Below, in pieces: positions 16,480-31,100 of a DNA stretch of 64,000 bases. Within the stretch, counting starts at the first letter, position 1, and each line of letters starts with the position of its first letter. This DNA is from Siphlonurus alternatus (Eukaryota > Arthropoda > Insecta > Ephemeroptera > Siphlonuridae). The notes under the pieces were generated by a model. The model saw only the letters and a program-made list of their open reading frames with translations, was not told where the DNA came from and did no database searches. The DNA is taken from NCBI GenBank assembly GCA_949825025.1, contig OX463778.1, forward strand, positions 32,433,969 through 32,497,968, written 5' to 3'. The translations under genes were made by a program, and so were the position numbers.

Positions 16480-16679
16480 NNNNNNNNNNNNNNNNNNNNN
16501 NNNNNNNNNNNNNNNNNNNNNNNNNNNNNNNNNNNNNNNNNNNNNNNNNNNNNNNNNNNNNNNNNNNNNNNNNNNNNNNNNNNNNNNNNNNNNNNNNNNN
16601 NNNNNNNNNNNNNNNNNNNNNNNNNNNNNNNNNNNNNNNNNNNNNNNNNNNNNNNNNNNNNNNNNNNNNNNNNNNNNNN
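16480..16679. other. assembly gap (200 N)
   Basis: Exactly 200 N, which looks like a gap of assigned rather than measured length. Open frames spanning it are meaningless. Flanks are ordinary AT-rich sequence. Confidence 0.99.
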
Positions 16680-17066
16680 ATACACACATGAATATCCCGC
16701 TTCAATTATTAGAGTGCTACTAATATAAAGTTTGTTTTCTACGTATATTTATGCAGTAGTAGCAAGCAGTGAGGCGGCAAGCAAAGGGATTCTATTTTAT
16801 CTGTTATGTTATATGTATACCTGAATGTTCCACCGCGGAGGCGAGTTCTGGCTGGACATCACAGAATATGGAGAAAGCAAGGGAAGAGAGGGAAAGGAAA
16901 AACTGATTATATCTAATGCGATTTCCGCGTATAAACCAAGTTATCACATGGAGTGTGCCCATACTACATATATGTATATATACGTTCAATATTCCTGAAC
17001 AAGAATTGTTAGTATATATACTGTATAGCTACTATACGTACGTAGGTAGTTTTACTTTCATATATA

Positions 17067-17069
<3 letters not shown>

Positions 17070-17112
<43 letters not shown>
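17070..17112. repeat. (CT)n microsatellite
   Basis: About 21 CT units on the plus strand, lying 60 bases before the TTAA-flanked element at 17175. Confidence 0.95.
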
Positions 17113-17114
<2 letters not shown>

Positions 17115-17174
17115 TACAAAAAGAGCGTATATGCACAAGGTATAACAGGAGAACTCTTGCTTTTATTATATTAA

Positions 17175-17512
17175 AGGCATACAGGCCTCAAAATACAAAT
17201 TAGACAGTCACCAAGTGGGTTTAGAGTATATAATCAACATTCGCATAATTTTTTTCCACGCGTGATGCATCCGTGCAAAGTCGCAGTTCAAAGTAAGAAA
17301 TTTAGTCCTTGATGACGTCACGAAGTCCTTGATGACGTCACAACTCAATGCTAATCGGTGCTAGCTGTGAGTTGTGACGTCAGCAATGACTTTCTTTACA
17401 GCGCGACTTCGCACAGACGCACCGCGCGCAGATAAAAATAATACGAATGTTAATTATAAACTTGAGCAACACTTAATGTCTGTCTAATTTGTAATTTGAG
17501 GTCTGTATACCT
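17175..17512. mobile_element. 338-bp TTAA-flanked inverted-repeat element (MITE)
   Basis: The terminal ~35 bases are inverted copies: AGGCATACAGGCCTC at the left is matched by GAGGTCTGTATACCT at the right, and AAATTAGACAG by CTGTCTAATTT. TTAA flanks both ends (17171-17174 and 17513-17516), the target duplication of piggyBac-type elements; TA alone is also possible. Complementarity continues inward (ACATTCG with CGAATGT, CAAAGTAAGAAA with TTTCTTTA), making the whole element a long foldback. The core has three TGACGTCA sites (17313, 17333, 17375), two of them within a 20-base direct repeat. No transposase is present. Confidence 0.8.
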
Positions 17513-17519
17513 TTAAGTT

Positions 17520-18734
<1,215 letters not shown>

Positions 18735-19367
18735 AGAAAAAAAAACTCGGAAAAAGGAAAAAAAATACTGCTTGGAGAAGCAACCTCCTGAAAGATAAAT
18801 ATCGTGTCTTCCTCATTATTGTTATTAAATTGAATAACCTCCCTCCTCCTCCCCGGCTGCTCGAGGAGCCCAGCAGGAACTGAAATTAAACGACATTATT
18901 CTCTCCAGCGACTCTACAAGCATCAACATGACTAACATGAAGCTTCCCAGAAAGACTGCACACTTCAGCGTGACATATCATTATGTTAAAGGACACATAA
19001 TTTCATTAATTATAAGACAAAAGTATAATTATATTAGATTGAAAATACAATTTGGCCTGTTTTTGAGCTAAAAATTTAAAAAAATGTTTGAAAAAAAAAA
19101 GTAAATTTTTTGTTGATATTTAGAAAATTTATAGCAGCAATTTTTTTCTCTCTTAAGATATCTGCATATTATTATAGACCTAATTTTTCCCGTATATAAT
19201 TTGTGTCTATATTATATATTTAATGCATATTTTACTACGTTGCGAAATGATGATATATAAAAAAAATGAAGAAATAATGTGTGACTGAACATTTGAGGGT
19301 TCATGTAAACTAGTGAATTAGTTGACTTGAATCTAGCTGATATCACAGTAGTTTTGCTCATTTACTG

Positions 19368-19533
19368 CATGTACAGTCGCCGCCTCGGAAAAATTTCCTT
19401 TGCTGCCTTGTTAATCACCGTGCCCCGTAAGGATATAACCATATAATAAAGAATACTAGATATAACAAAGGGCATGGTGATTAACAAGGCTGCAAGAGGG
19501 AAATTTTCCAAGGCGACGAGACGAGTGTACATG
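19368..19533. mobile_element. long-hairpin repeat, copy 1
   Basis: The two arms, about 60 bases each, are nearly complementary. The left arm holds CATGTAC, GTCGCCGCC, AAATTTCC, CTTGTTAATCACCGTGCC; the right arm GGCATGGTGATTAACAAG, GGAAATTTTCC, AAGGCGACGAG, GTACATG. The loop is about 45 bases. A related hairpin lies at 20133-20265, so this is a repeat family, most simply a MITE. The 74-aa minus-strand frame here is a by-product. Confidence 0.75.
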
Positions 19534-20132
19534 ATTATAACTATAATAGACACAGTATTTATATTATAGATGGTACACTTTTTCACGGAAATTTAAAAAA
19601 AAATAATATTAATATCTTAATATCAATATTTATGCGGAATGGCAAGATTTATATATTTATATTATAACACATTATATTTTGCTGCATAGAAAACTCTTGT
19701 TTGTAGATATGAGTATTGTTAAATATACGTGTTGTGATGTATCAGTAGAGCTTTAAACAATTTTAATAAAAACTGAAGACGATTTCTTAACTAATCACAA
19801 ATTAAAACGTCTATGAGTACTCTAAATATTAATTTTTCATGCGCGTAATTTATTTACCTATATATAGCATCGATATTTATTGTTATATTAATGGTTTGTT
19901 TGGACAAATGACAAATGAAATGTAATTAACAATTTCAAATTATTGAATATTATTTTATTATAAATAAATTATACAGTAAAATTATTAGGATATTAATAAT
20001 ATGGATTTGCAATTTGTTCTTTTTTGTTGCTAAAACTCTAATTTAGAATGGTTAATGAAGAGCATGTTAATAATACAAAATTAAAAAAACTTGCCTGGAA
20101 TTTTGGTTATACCTTGTAGCGAGAATAATGAC

Positions 20133-20265
20133 TGTAAACTCGTCGCCTTTACTTGGAAAATTTCCGTTTACAGTTTAGTTAATCATGCACCATTGTGAGT
20201 AAATCACAGGACATGTTGATTAACAAGTCTGCAAACAGAAATTTTCTAAGGTAACGAGTGTACAA
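20133..20265. mobile_element. long-hairpin repeat, copy 2
   Basis: It has the same arm motifs as the copy at 19368: ACTCGTCGCC, TTGGAAAATTTCC and AGTTAATCATG on the left, and CATGTTGATTAACAAG, CTGCAAACAG, AAATTTTC and ACGAGTGTACA on the right. It is shorter and more diverged, with several mismatches between arms. Both copies lie in the same orientation about 0.6 kb apart. Confidence 0.7.
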
Positions 20266-20920
20266 AGCACAATATACAATGTATAAAAATTATTATAGTG
20301 TATAGTTTGCAAGACGAGAAGTATTGAAATCAGTGTAACAGTAAATATTCTTAAAACTTTTGGTCAAGAAATTTATAATAGTGAGGTTATTATTTTCCTT
20401 GACTGTTGTGAAGTATAATATGCAGTATATAGATGCGCAAGGGCGTAGAACTGCTTGTTTACAAGGCCTGGAGAATAAAAAGGCTACAAATAAACACTTT
20501 ATTATTGTTTGAAGAGCTTAAGAGTATTAGTGATTCATTTCTCATTGAGAAGCTTCAACATTGACGACACAATTCTCTCAGCCAATGAAAATTCAGCGCG
20601 CGAACTGCGCGCGACGACATGTTCTAACAAGCGTCCTATCCTTTAACCCAGCGGTACCTGGTTTTTAATTTTTTCCAACGGTTCTTATGAAGGGCAAGAT
20701 TAATAATTCATATGAGGCACGGGAAATATCACTTTACACGACATAAAAAATATTCGAGATTTTGTACAACATAGAATTTGAATGAAAAAATAAATAAGAT
20801 TTTGCTCCTAACAAACCTTACGGAGCGATGTCAGAATGCGGCGCTGCGGCATTTTTAAGTTGAAGCTTTTCAAAAATTCTACTCATTATCATGATAGAAA
20901 AATATGTCCAGATTAAGGGT
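20266..20920. other. spacer between inverted-repeat elements
   Basis: No gene seen. A self-complementary GCGCGCGAAC/TGCGCGCG cluster lies near 20596-20612 and a GC-richer patch at 20820-20855. Confidence 0.4.
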
Positions 20921-21249
20921 AAGGTTTTAAGGAACGTATTTCATTTTTGAAACTGGAACAACTGCAGTCACGTGGGGAGAAACGGTGAAGGTTGGAGTAT
21001 CAGTTTTCAGAGTTTTATTTTGATCATACACAATTAATTGATTTGTTTACAACATTTGTGCTAAAAACGTTATAAAACTAGTCCATGTCCATGGTGCATA
21101 TTTTTGCTAAAAAAAACAAAAACAATACTATATATTTAAACCTCAGCTAACCATTACTACATTCAGATTTTAGCATCGTCGTTTCTCCTTCCATGACTGT
21201 AGTTGTTCAAGTTTCAAAAATGAAATGCGTTCCTTAAACTTAAAACCTT
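20921..21249. mobile_element. 329-bp inverted-repeat element
   Basis: The outer ~75 bases are inverted copies. The left arm reads AAGGTTTTAAGGAACG, then ATTTCATTTTTGAAACT, GAACAACTGCAGTCA and GGAGAAACG. The right arm has the reverse complements CGTTTCTCC, TGACTGTAGTTGTTC, AGTTTCAAAAATGAAAT, CGTTCCTTAA and AAAACCTT. The middle is AT-rich and non-coding. No clean target-site duplication was found, so the superfamily is unassigned. Confidence 0.7.
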
Positions 21250-22150
21250 GTTTTATTTTTGGGTTTACCAATAAAAGTAAAGACAAGCTTTTGTGTTCAT
21301 GTAGCAAGAAAAAAATTAAAATAATGTATTTTTCAAGTTAATTTAAAATACAAAATAATGCAATTTGTTTATAAAATTTTGTGAAATTTTATAAAAATTG
21401 ATTAAAGTAACGCTATTGCAATTATAAGCTGTTTTGTTTTAATTGTGCATAATGATCTCATCTAATTTATTGAATTGGTAAAAATGGAATTGCCTAAACT
21501 TAACAGCTACCGAAAATAATATAAAATTATAAATTTATTTTTCATTTTTAAATTTTAGTTCTTATATTTAAATCCATATTGACAAACTTGTTCCCTGAAA
21601 TTTGGATATGAACACGTAAAAAAAAACAAAAGACTCCAAGTCAAGCATGCCCCTTCTTACATTATTGTTGCATATTATGTCAGTGTAATAATTTTAATGT
21701 TACGAATCGGTTGACGTTTTGTGCGGTGACGCTGCGACGTTTATGTTGATGATTTATCCTGCTGTCTTTTTGAAGAGGTCTGACGTCACTTTCCTCACCA
21801 CAACCATTTCCTATAACTTCACACAGATCAAAATAAATGTAAATATAACACAAGCAGCAAGACAGTATAATAATTGGGTATTTTTGATTAGCAAAAAATG
21901 TTAATTGAAGTTTATCTTTATAAAACTAACGATAAATATATATTTTTAAATAAATATCAATTTGTTATTTTATTTTTGTAATATTACATTGATTTAAAAA
22001 TATTATATATAAAGGTAAGCTTTTTTTGGTATAAGCTATTCGTTTTCGTTTCCAATCTCCATAAAAGTATTAAATTGCCTTAGCCCAGTAGCTATATATT
22101 TATATAATATGTGCTATAGCAGCTACTACTACGTGGTATAAACAGTTTTC
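21250..22150. other. AT-rich spacer with one CRE-type site
   Basis: TGACGTCA is at 21781-21788, in a GC-richer stretch 21700-21830 that also has CGGTGACGCTGCGACG. No gene is supported; the 61-aa frame at 21719-21904 has no domain. Confidence 0.4.
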
Positions 22151-22151
22151 A

Positions 22152-22166
22152 GGGAGGGTGGGTGGG
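22152..22166 (+). other. G-quadruplex motif
   Basis: GGGAGGGTGGGTGGG has four G3 tracts with one-base loops, the pattern expected to give a very stable parallel G-quadruplex. It is followed by further G runs (22180-22188) and then by a C-rich run (22200-22210), so competing duplex hairpins are possible. Confidence 0.8.
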
Positions 22167-22219
22167 AAGAGAAGGAGAGGGGGGGGGGATGTTGATACAC
22201 CCCCACCCTCTCTGTGCTG

Positions 22220-23864
22220 CTGCCGCCGAGTGTGCGAACCTAAATAATTACTCTCGGTTCTAAATTAGATTAATGCTACATATTATACATAGTTCATGCC
22301 ATGCAACACATTGGTAAAAATTTGCTCAGAGCTTACAGATCAATATTTCATGTTATATACAGTAACATTTCTGATTAATTAGAAATACTCCTAATATATT
22401 ATAAATAATTTTTAATTAAAATAATATCATGTTTATTTATATAAATTTTCAAATTGTTTAATATTATTTATTTATAGTACACATAAAAAGTCATAATAAA
22501 ATAAACAATCATAATTAAAAATATAAATGATATTACAAGAAATATTATTTTTTAATCTTCATATGAACTTATTTTGTATTTCCATTTTTAATCTCTTATA
22601 TAATAATATATGTTGTGCGCATGGCATTGAAAACTTCAGCAGTTTAGTGTTAGTGACAGTCGTCACCAGTCTAAAAGGAAAAGGAAGTTTTCACTATAAA
22701 ATAATACTATGTTCTGAATATCACCTTTTATGTGTAAACCTTCTTTTTTGGTAAGTCAATGACAAAACGCATGCCAGAGACTTGCAAAAGTGAGTTAACC
22801 CTTGATCTAACCACTGTTTTTATACTTTTTTTTTTAGTTCGTCCTTTATTTTAATTTCAATGTTATTGTAGTTGCTAAAGATATACAGCATATTTATGTT
22901 TAAAGCACAACCAAAACTTTACCATGCATTTTCTGATTTGCAGACCCTGTAGCTCAAAGAGATGCAAATTTGTGATCAGGACTTGTAGAGGAATATTCTT
23001 ATTGTTGGAGCAGGTCCATGGTTTAACTATTACGGGGTGTCCTCCCAGATCTATAAGAAATTAAATATTAAGATCATTGTCAGTAAAGATGAGGCTTACG
23101 TGACACAAAACTCTGAAATTGACTGTTTAAAAGAAATGAAAATTTTACTTGTATCCTCATTTTCTAAAACGATTTGAGTAATATTTTTTCATTGTTATAA
23201 TAAAAATCTCAGTAAGTATAAATAAATCATCCTGTATTACATTACACGATTATTAATATAAATTATTAATTTGCTTTATTAGTTATTACAGTATTTTTTC
23301 AAGTACTATCACCGAAATTCACAATATATGAGCATTCTTAAAAATATATTTGGTATGCGTATATCATTTTCAATAATAAAATAATTTGAATTTTTAATCA
23401 CTCTTTATGGTCGAGTGCATTTGTACCAATAACTGATCAATCACTACATATTTTCCCATCATATTGTGATTGAGTAAAAAATATTATTTGAATTTCACTA
23501 ATCCGAGCAATATTTTTTATTAAAAAACATACATATATACATATATATATAGAGAAGAGAGAATTTATTCTATGACAGGTTGATCAATTCAATGTTTTTA
23601 TCCTCTAATCAGTCAAAGTATTATTTGAGCTATAGCATGCTTGGCTATATGTTATACGATGAGTAATGAGCCTATGATTAATCAATGGAGCTGCTGTTAT
23701 ATAAATATATATATTAATATATATATATATATTATATTTATATATATGGATGGTAGTGGGCAGTAGGAGAGGGAGAACGGACGAACGCGCGGCAGCTGCA
23801 AAAACACCTGAGCAATTTACTGATTTGTTCGCACCCCTACCCCTTCCCTTAATACGCCCCCACC

Positions 23865-23866
<2 letters not shown>
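22220..23866. other. AT-rich spacer
   Basis: No gene is supported. The frame at 22527-22754 (+) has no domain. A (TA)-rich stretch lies at 23700-23750. Confidence 0.45.
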
Positions 23867-23921
<55 letters not shown>

Positions 23922-23932
23922 CACTCTCTGTA

Positions 23933-24000
<68 letters not shown>
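23867..24000. repeat. (CT)n composite microsatellite
   Basis: Two CT arrays (23867-23918 and about 23935-24000) separated by two copies of TGTACACTCTC. The duplicated interruption indicates unequal exchange or slippage over a larger unit. Confidence 0.95.
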
Positions 24001-25548
<1,548 letters not shown>

Positions 25549-25895
25549 CCTCGAACCTTCATTTAACTTATGTACTTCACTCAAAGTGAAAAACGTTATC
25601 AATACCACGGTGGCAAACATTCTTGGGAGAACCCTTTAATATATTTTTTTTCTATATAAATTATTATACATATTTAAATATTAAGTGATTTTTTTTTCTC
25701 GTTTCAAGTAAGAAACTCTTTTTCTATAATAATAAACTTATCTCAATGCATGCAGATGGACCTATATAAAATCTTTTATCCAATATTTTGTACTTATTAG
25801 CACTGTAACTTATTTGTTATATCAAAGATCATAATATATACAGTATAGTAAATTATTATATATAAATGACTTAATTTTTTCATATTTTATCTCTT

Positions 25896-26228
25896 TATTC
25901 ACTCTAGTTAATGTTTTAACATTTTATGAATGTGACTTGTATTATAATTTTTTGTTGACATTCAAATTTTTAGAAAAATATTTGGTAAAAATTTATTGTC
26001 AAAATGTTTAAAAAAAATAAAAAAATAAATTTGAACACAGAATAGTTGATTGAATAAAAATTCATCAATACTGACGTATTCTCAATTATTTTTACTTGCA
26101 ACATTTTTTTGTGTGTGACAATAACACAATTAAGAGACTTTTATCAAACATTAATTTGATTATATGGTCTGGAAAAAATTAAATTCCTTTAAAAACACTG
26201 AATATTTACAAATTTAGTAATTTCACAA
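25896..26228. repeat. dispersed repeat, copy B
   Basis: Partner of 15035-15410 in the same orientation. Compared with copy A it lacks TATATATGTATATGG in the middle and has GTGTGTGACAATAAC where copy A has TTTACAATAAC. The best-kept block is TTGATTGAATAAAAATTCAT through ATTCTCAATTATTTTTACTT. Confidence 0.7.
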
Positions 26229-26449
26229 TGCCTTTATTATTATATTTGATATTGTTGAAACAACATCCTAATTATTTCTATATTGTTTGTATTAAAGTTA
26301 TATTAAACATATAATCATGTATTTTTTATTTTATAAACATAAATAATATTAAAAATTTTTACCGAAGCATATTATTTTATAATACAATAAATATTTTTAT
26401 CTTTTGAATTCACGATTTTTTATAATAATGATCATGTAAACAGTATTGA

Positions 26450-26650
26450 GCAGAGACATTTGAGGAGGATCCGTGAGAAATTATGCGAGTATTAGACGAG
26501 ATGCACTGAGGGAGGGGAGGGGGGGGGGGGCTATTACCTCAGCAGTCTCGGGAGCGCCCGGACGTGATCTTACCTGGTGGTCTTCTCCAGCACACTCCAC
26601 TACAGTCAAATTAATTCGACATTACCACCGGAAGTAGCAAGGATACCTGG
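26450..26650. other. GC-richer island
   Basis: A G-rich run (about 26505-26530) is followed by a GC-richer stretch. On the minus strand CACCAG|GTAAGATC (near 26571-26576) is a consensus splice donor and ACTGTAG near 26602 could be an acceptor, which would make a 26-base micro-exon. The upstream pyrimidine tract is poor. I treat this as a weak exon candidate only. Confidence 0.2.
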
Positions 26651-26749
26651 ACTCTTTATGCCAATAGACAATCTGCATGCAATTTTTTTGTTGCAAATTT
26701 GGATAGAGGACTACGAGTTTTGTGTTGTTAATATTTTCAGATTTTCAGT

Positions 26750-26783
<34 letters not shown>

Positions 26784-27930
26784 TTTTAACATTTTCAAAA
26801 TCGAGAGGAAAGACGTTGTTGCGTCATATTCATGCAAATTCTTGCATTATGATTGTGTTAAATATTTGCATAACTATGATGTCATGATGCGTTTTGCAGT
26901 ATGATTTTAAGGGTGTAAAACGTATAAAAAAATACAATGCAAAACTCGAGCTCTTCTATCCAAATCTGTAGAAAAAAAATCCTACAGTTTCATTTACATT
27001 AAAACTTGACACAAAGTGCAGAAAAGTTATCACTAAATTCTTAAATTCTGAATGTTTTCAACAAAATTATAATTAGTGTAATGTTAAATTTAATATTAAT
27101 TAACTAATTTTTCATATAATGTTTCAAACAAAATAATTTCGAAATATACCAATATTCATTAACTTTAATTATTAATATTTTATTATTTCTACTTTATTAA
27201 AAATGCAAAATAATTTCAGTATATAACTTGTTTTTTACTGAGCATTATTTAAATTAATTTTACGCTATATTTTTTATGCATATCAAGTCCATACAAATAA
27301 TATATTAATTGATATATTATGTATGTTTTGCATTGTAACTGCAGTGCTCTAAAATAAAATAAATTTTTATTAGTAATTTTTGTTGCATTTATTTTAAATA
27401 ATATTATATCGTTTAATCCTCTCACACACAAAATGAAAGTAATTAAAAACACCACACATGTTATATATTATATTTATTATATGTGTACATGTATATTATA
27501 TAGTATTGTGGCAAATGATATATCCTATACATTTATGTATTTTATTTTATATATTACACAATTTTGCATGTGTTTTATTAATAATGATATATAGTAGTAT
27601 AACATGATCGTTTTATATATTTAAACTCGTAAATTTTAACATCAAAATTATTTCCAATGAAATATTGTCATATTTATACTATACACAACTGCACGAACCA
27701 CAAATAATATCATAGTATTTTATTTTACATAATAGTAAAAAGAGGTTTTTAGTTGAATTTGGACAATGAAATGCTTTCATTTATGATATTGATGCTACTT
27801 TATTATTTATTTAATTAATTTGTATACAATAATAAATCTGCCAATGTTTGTGGGACTTTGATGCTTCGTTAGATATTTTTAAAGTTTTTAAAGCTTACTC
27901 TTATGGAACTCACACATTGCACTTCATGTA
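26650..27930. other. AT-rich spacer with a poly-T run
   Basis: A T-run of about 30 bases lies near 26751-26780. Nothing else was recognised. Confidence 0.45.
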
Positions 27931-27933
27931 TTA

Positions 27934-28136
27934 GGCTGCTCGCAGACAGCATTGCATGGTATGGTATCGTATGACTTCGTATGATAAAAATTTAGAGCCG
28001 GTTCTAAATGAGAAACTTACGATGTCATACCATACTATACCATGCGAAGCTGTGTGCGCGCGTATACCTGATCGCATAGTTTCTTAATTTTTTTATCATA
28101 CGCTGCGAAATCATGCGATTCTGGTTGCGACTAGCC
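27934..28136. mobile_element. 203-bp PIF/Harbinger-like MITE
   Basis: It is flanked by TTA on both sides (27931-27933 and 28137-28139), the typical 3-bp target duplication of PIF/Harbinger elements. The ends GGCTGCTCGCA and TGCGACTAGCC are imperfect inverted copies. Inside are longer complementary arms: TGCATGGTATGGTAT with ATACTATACCATGCG, and GCAGACAGC with GCTGTGTGC. No transposase is present. Confidence 0.7.
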
Positions 28137-28139
28137 TTA

Positions 28140-31100
28140 CAGATGTTAATATCAGAGAAAACCTGTATTTTCTCTGCTAATATATTAAAATATGAAAGAG
28201 AAGAGAAGCATTCTTATCGAAAGGAAAAAATATAAGGTAATCACATATGATATTTCCAAACAATTCCAAACCATTTAAAAGTTAAAATTTTGCAATTACA
28301 GGATGATATAATTGATATTGTCAATTTTTTTATGAATCGTTTTCTGTAATTAGTGCAATAAAATATAAACACACATCTTTGCTTAGAGCAATTAAAATGA
28401 ATGAAAGTTATTAGATAAACCACGCCAGATTCCAGAAAACCATTTTAAGACTTTTCTACTGTTTTCATAGTCGGTCAGCAATATAATATTAAAATGTTTG
28501 TCATCTTGACTCCATGAAATATTTAATGAGATCAAATAATTGAACAGCTGTTTTTAGCTATGAAAAATTTGTAGGACATGAGAAAAAAAAAACTTTTTAT
28601 TATAATAATTAATTTTTTAGTATAGTGTTATTGAAAGGCACACTCAGGTGTATAATATGTAGGTATTTTGAACTTAAGTATCTTAAACGTGATTTTGCTT
28701 GAGCTGTATAGCTTCAATTTGAAGAATTAAATTTTGGAATGAGGAAAGAATTTATACAGTATAATATTGATATATCGACAATTTATATAGTCACCCCAAA
28801 AATAGTTCAGTATGCCATAGACTGTGAGAAAATTAATAACTACAGAGTAGAGGTTAACGCGGTATTCCAAAATGTTCATTTGCTATATAAAAACATAAAA
28901 AAATCAACCATAAGTACAAGGGCTGAAATTTTTATGAATGTACCCTGTTATGTTTACCATTATGAACATAATATTTTATGAAGTAATGAAGGGCAGTATA
29001 TTTATAAGGGCGTTATGTGACCACAAATACCTCAATATATATCATCATCATCATGCAGCATGCACGATATTGCTAGGGTGGTAATACTCTCAGAAGTGAT
29101 GCTGGCAGTTCAAAGCATGGTAAAGAAAGTAAAAGGCAAGGGGCTTCTCAGGCCAGTGGTTTTATGCTTGAAGCTTGCCTGAATGCGTACCAACATGCCT
29201 CATTGCTTCACTTGAAGGCAAAAATGTAGAAAATTCATAACCACAATCACCACCTTTCAATCTCAAAACCCCCTTAAAATGTTTATAAAAGTTAACCTTG
29301 TAAATAAAAGGAGCTATTAAGGGATGATATTATTTTTTTTTATCATAGCTCATTAACCATAAATATACTAACAGGTATATTATAAAAACACAAGTGAAAT
29401 ATCACATGTAACCAGTAATCTATTTATAATAAAAGGTCACTGAAACTCGTGCCATCGCAAGTCTCTGCTTAGAGCTTAAGGGTGGTGTTCTTTGGTAAAT
29501 TCTGAAGTGGACAAAACCAGCAGTGACTGCTCAAGTAATCGTGTCATCTTCTGATAAGACGTTGATTGGTTTTAAGTCAAACACAAAGGCTGAAATAGAT
29601 TTGGGCGTCCTTTGGCGGAAATAAGTGAAAACACTTGCAATAATGTAAAATCTATAGTATTTTTTTTTATTTTTTTTTTTAAATATATAATTTATTTTAA
29701 TACAATATTTTTTTTGTTTCTTTTAAAGATATACTTTATTTTAAAACAAATAGATGTAGAACCTTGAGTTGAGTTGAGTTGATTTTTTTTTTTAATTTTT
29801 ATTACTTCTACGGTACAATGCACTGTGAATTGAGGTGAAAAACAAGGAATCATCACACACAGATTATTTTACACATGAATGTGGCGGCATAGCGTATTTT
29901 ATATTGATTTTCATGGTGTTACAGAGTATATAAGAAAAACCTAATAAAAAGAATAAATCTATAAATGGAGGTAATACCTTGCAATAAAAGTCAAATAAAA
30001 CCATTTTATACAATTGTCAGTTAATAACTGTATACATTGTAACGCTCAACTGCATGTAAATTTTGTTGGCTCCACCCATTTAACTTATTCATAGTACTCA
30101 TGTAATAGCCTACAGCTCGTATGTGTAGCAAAATGTTTTTTTTTCAGGCCTCTAAAGGTTCTCATGTTGCATAATAATTATTTTATCTTCTGTTTGTTAA
30201 AAAAAAATGGGGATGGGTGCAACATTATATAAAGTTTTTTGTCTAAAAGTTGGAAGCCTAGGTAAACGACGGTATGATTTACATGCCCAAGATACGACGA
30301 GCTACTGTGCTGATAAGATGACATTATAATATATTATAATTCTGAGTAGGCTTCGTGAATAATATATAAAATTTACTGCACTATCAAAATTGTGGTGTCA
30401 ACTCACATATTTATCTTATTCCGTTATAGAAATATTATTTAGTATTTCGTAAACATGTTTTCATGGACTGTATGCAGACAAAATTATAGTACAATCATAA
30501 TGATAAATATCATATTATATTCGTCAATAATGTCAACATTGTATTACATAATTATATACATATACATATGACTGTGTACATATATAGTTATTATATACCA
30601 ATCCAATTCACAAAAGTTGTTTTTTTCTTGCAGCATTTTATTCAACCACAACGTTGATTGAAATAAGTCAAACACAAACGTATTTTTTAAATTGAATTCC
30701 TAACATTCTTATTACGCAAGTCATATCAACATTATTATTTTTTTTTTTTATAAATCATTATAAGCTTTTTTATTTACATAAGTTTTGTTATGACATGTAA
30801 CTAAATAATTGAACTTGCTTTGAATGTAATTATCAATTGATTCAGATTCAGAATAGGTTTCATTCAAAATTCATATATAATACAAATACAAAAAGGTTAG
30901 GATTCAAAACAATTTAGTCTTCTACCTGCGGCGTTTTAATTTTTATTTATTATTGTTATTTTTTATTTTGTTTAAAAAATAGAAATTTAAATGTCTCAAA
31001 TATTCCACAGTGTCTCTAAGTAATTCCATACTAAATATTCCATTGATTGAACATAAACTCTGTATGGCTGCAACCCGCGAAGCTTGGAGGTTTAAACAGT

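Noticed and set aside
16315..16705. Frames of 70-124 aa spanning the N gap (and likewise at 47279-47733)
   Set aside because: Most of the length is N.
26571..26604. 26-base minus-strand micro-exon
   Set aside because: The donor is good but the acceptor lacks a pyrimidine tract and neighbouring exons are absent; listed only as a weak island.
28739..28981. 80-aa plus-strand frame of fairly balanced composition
   Set aside because: No family resemblance, no splice sites, and frames of this length are expected by chance in 64 kb on six frames.
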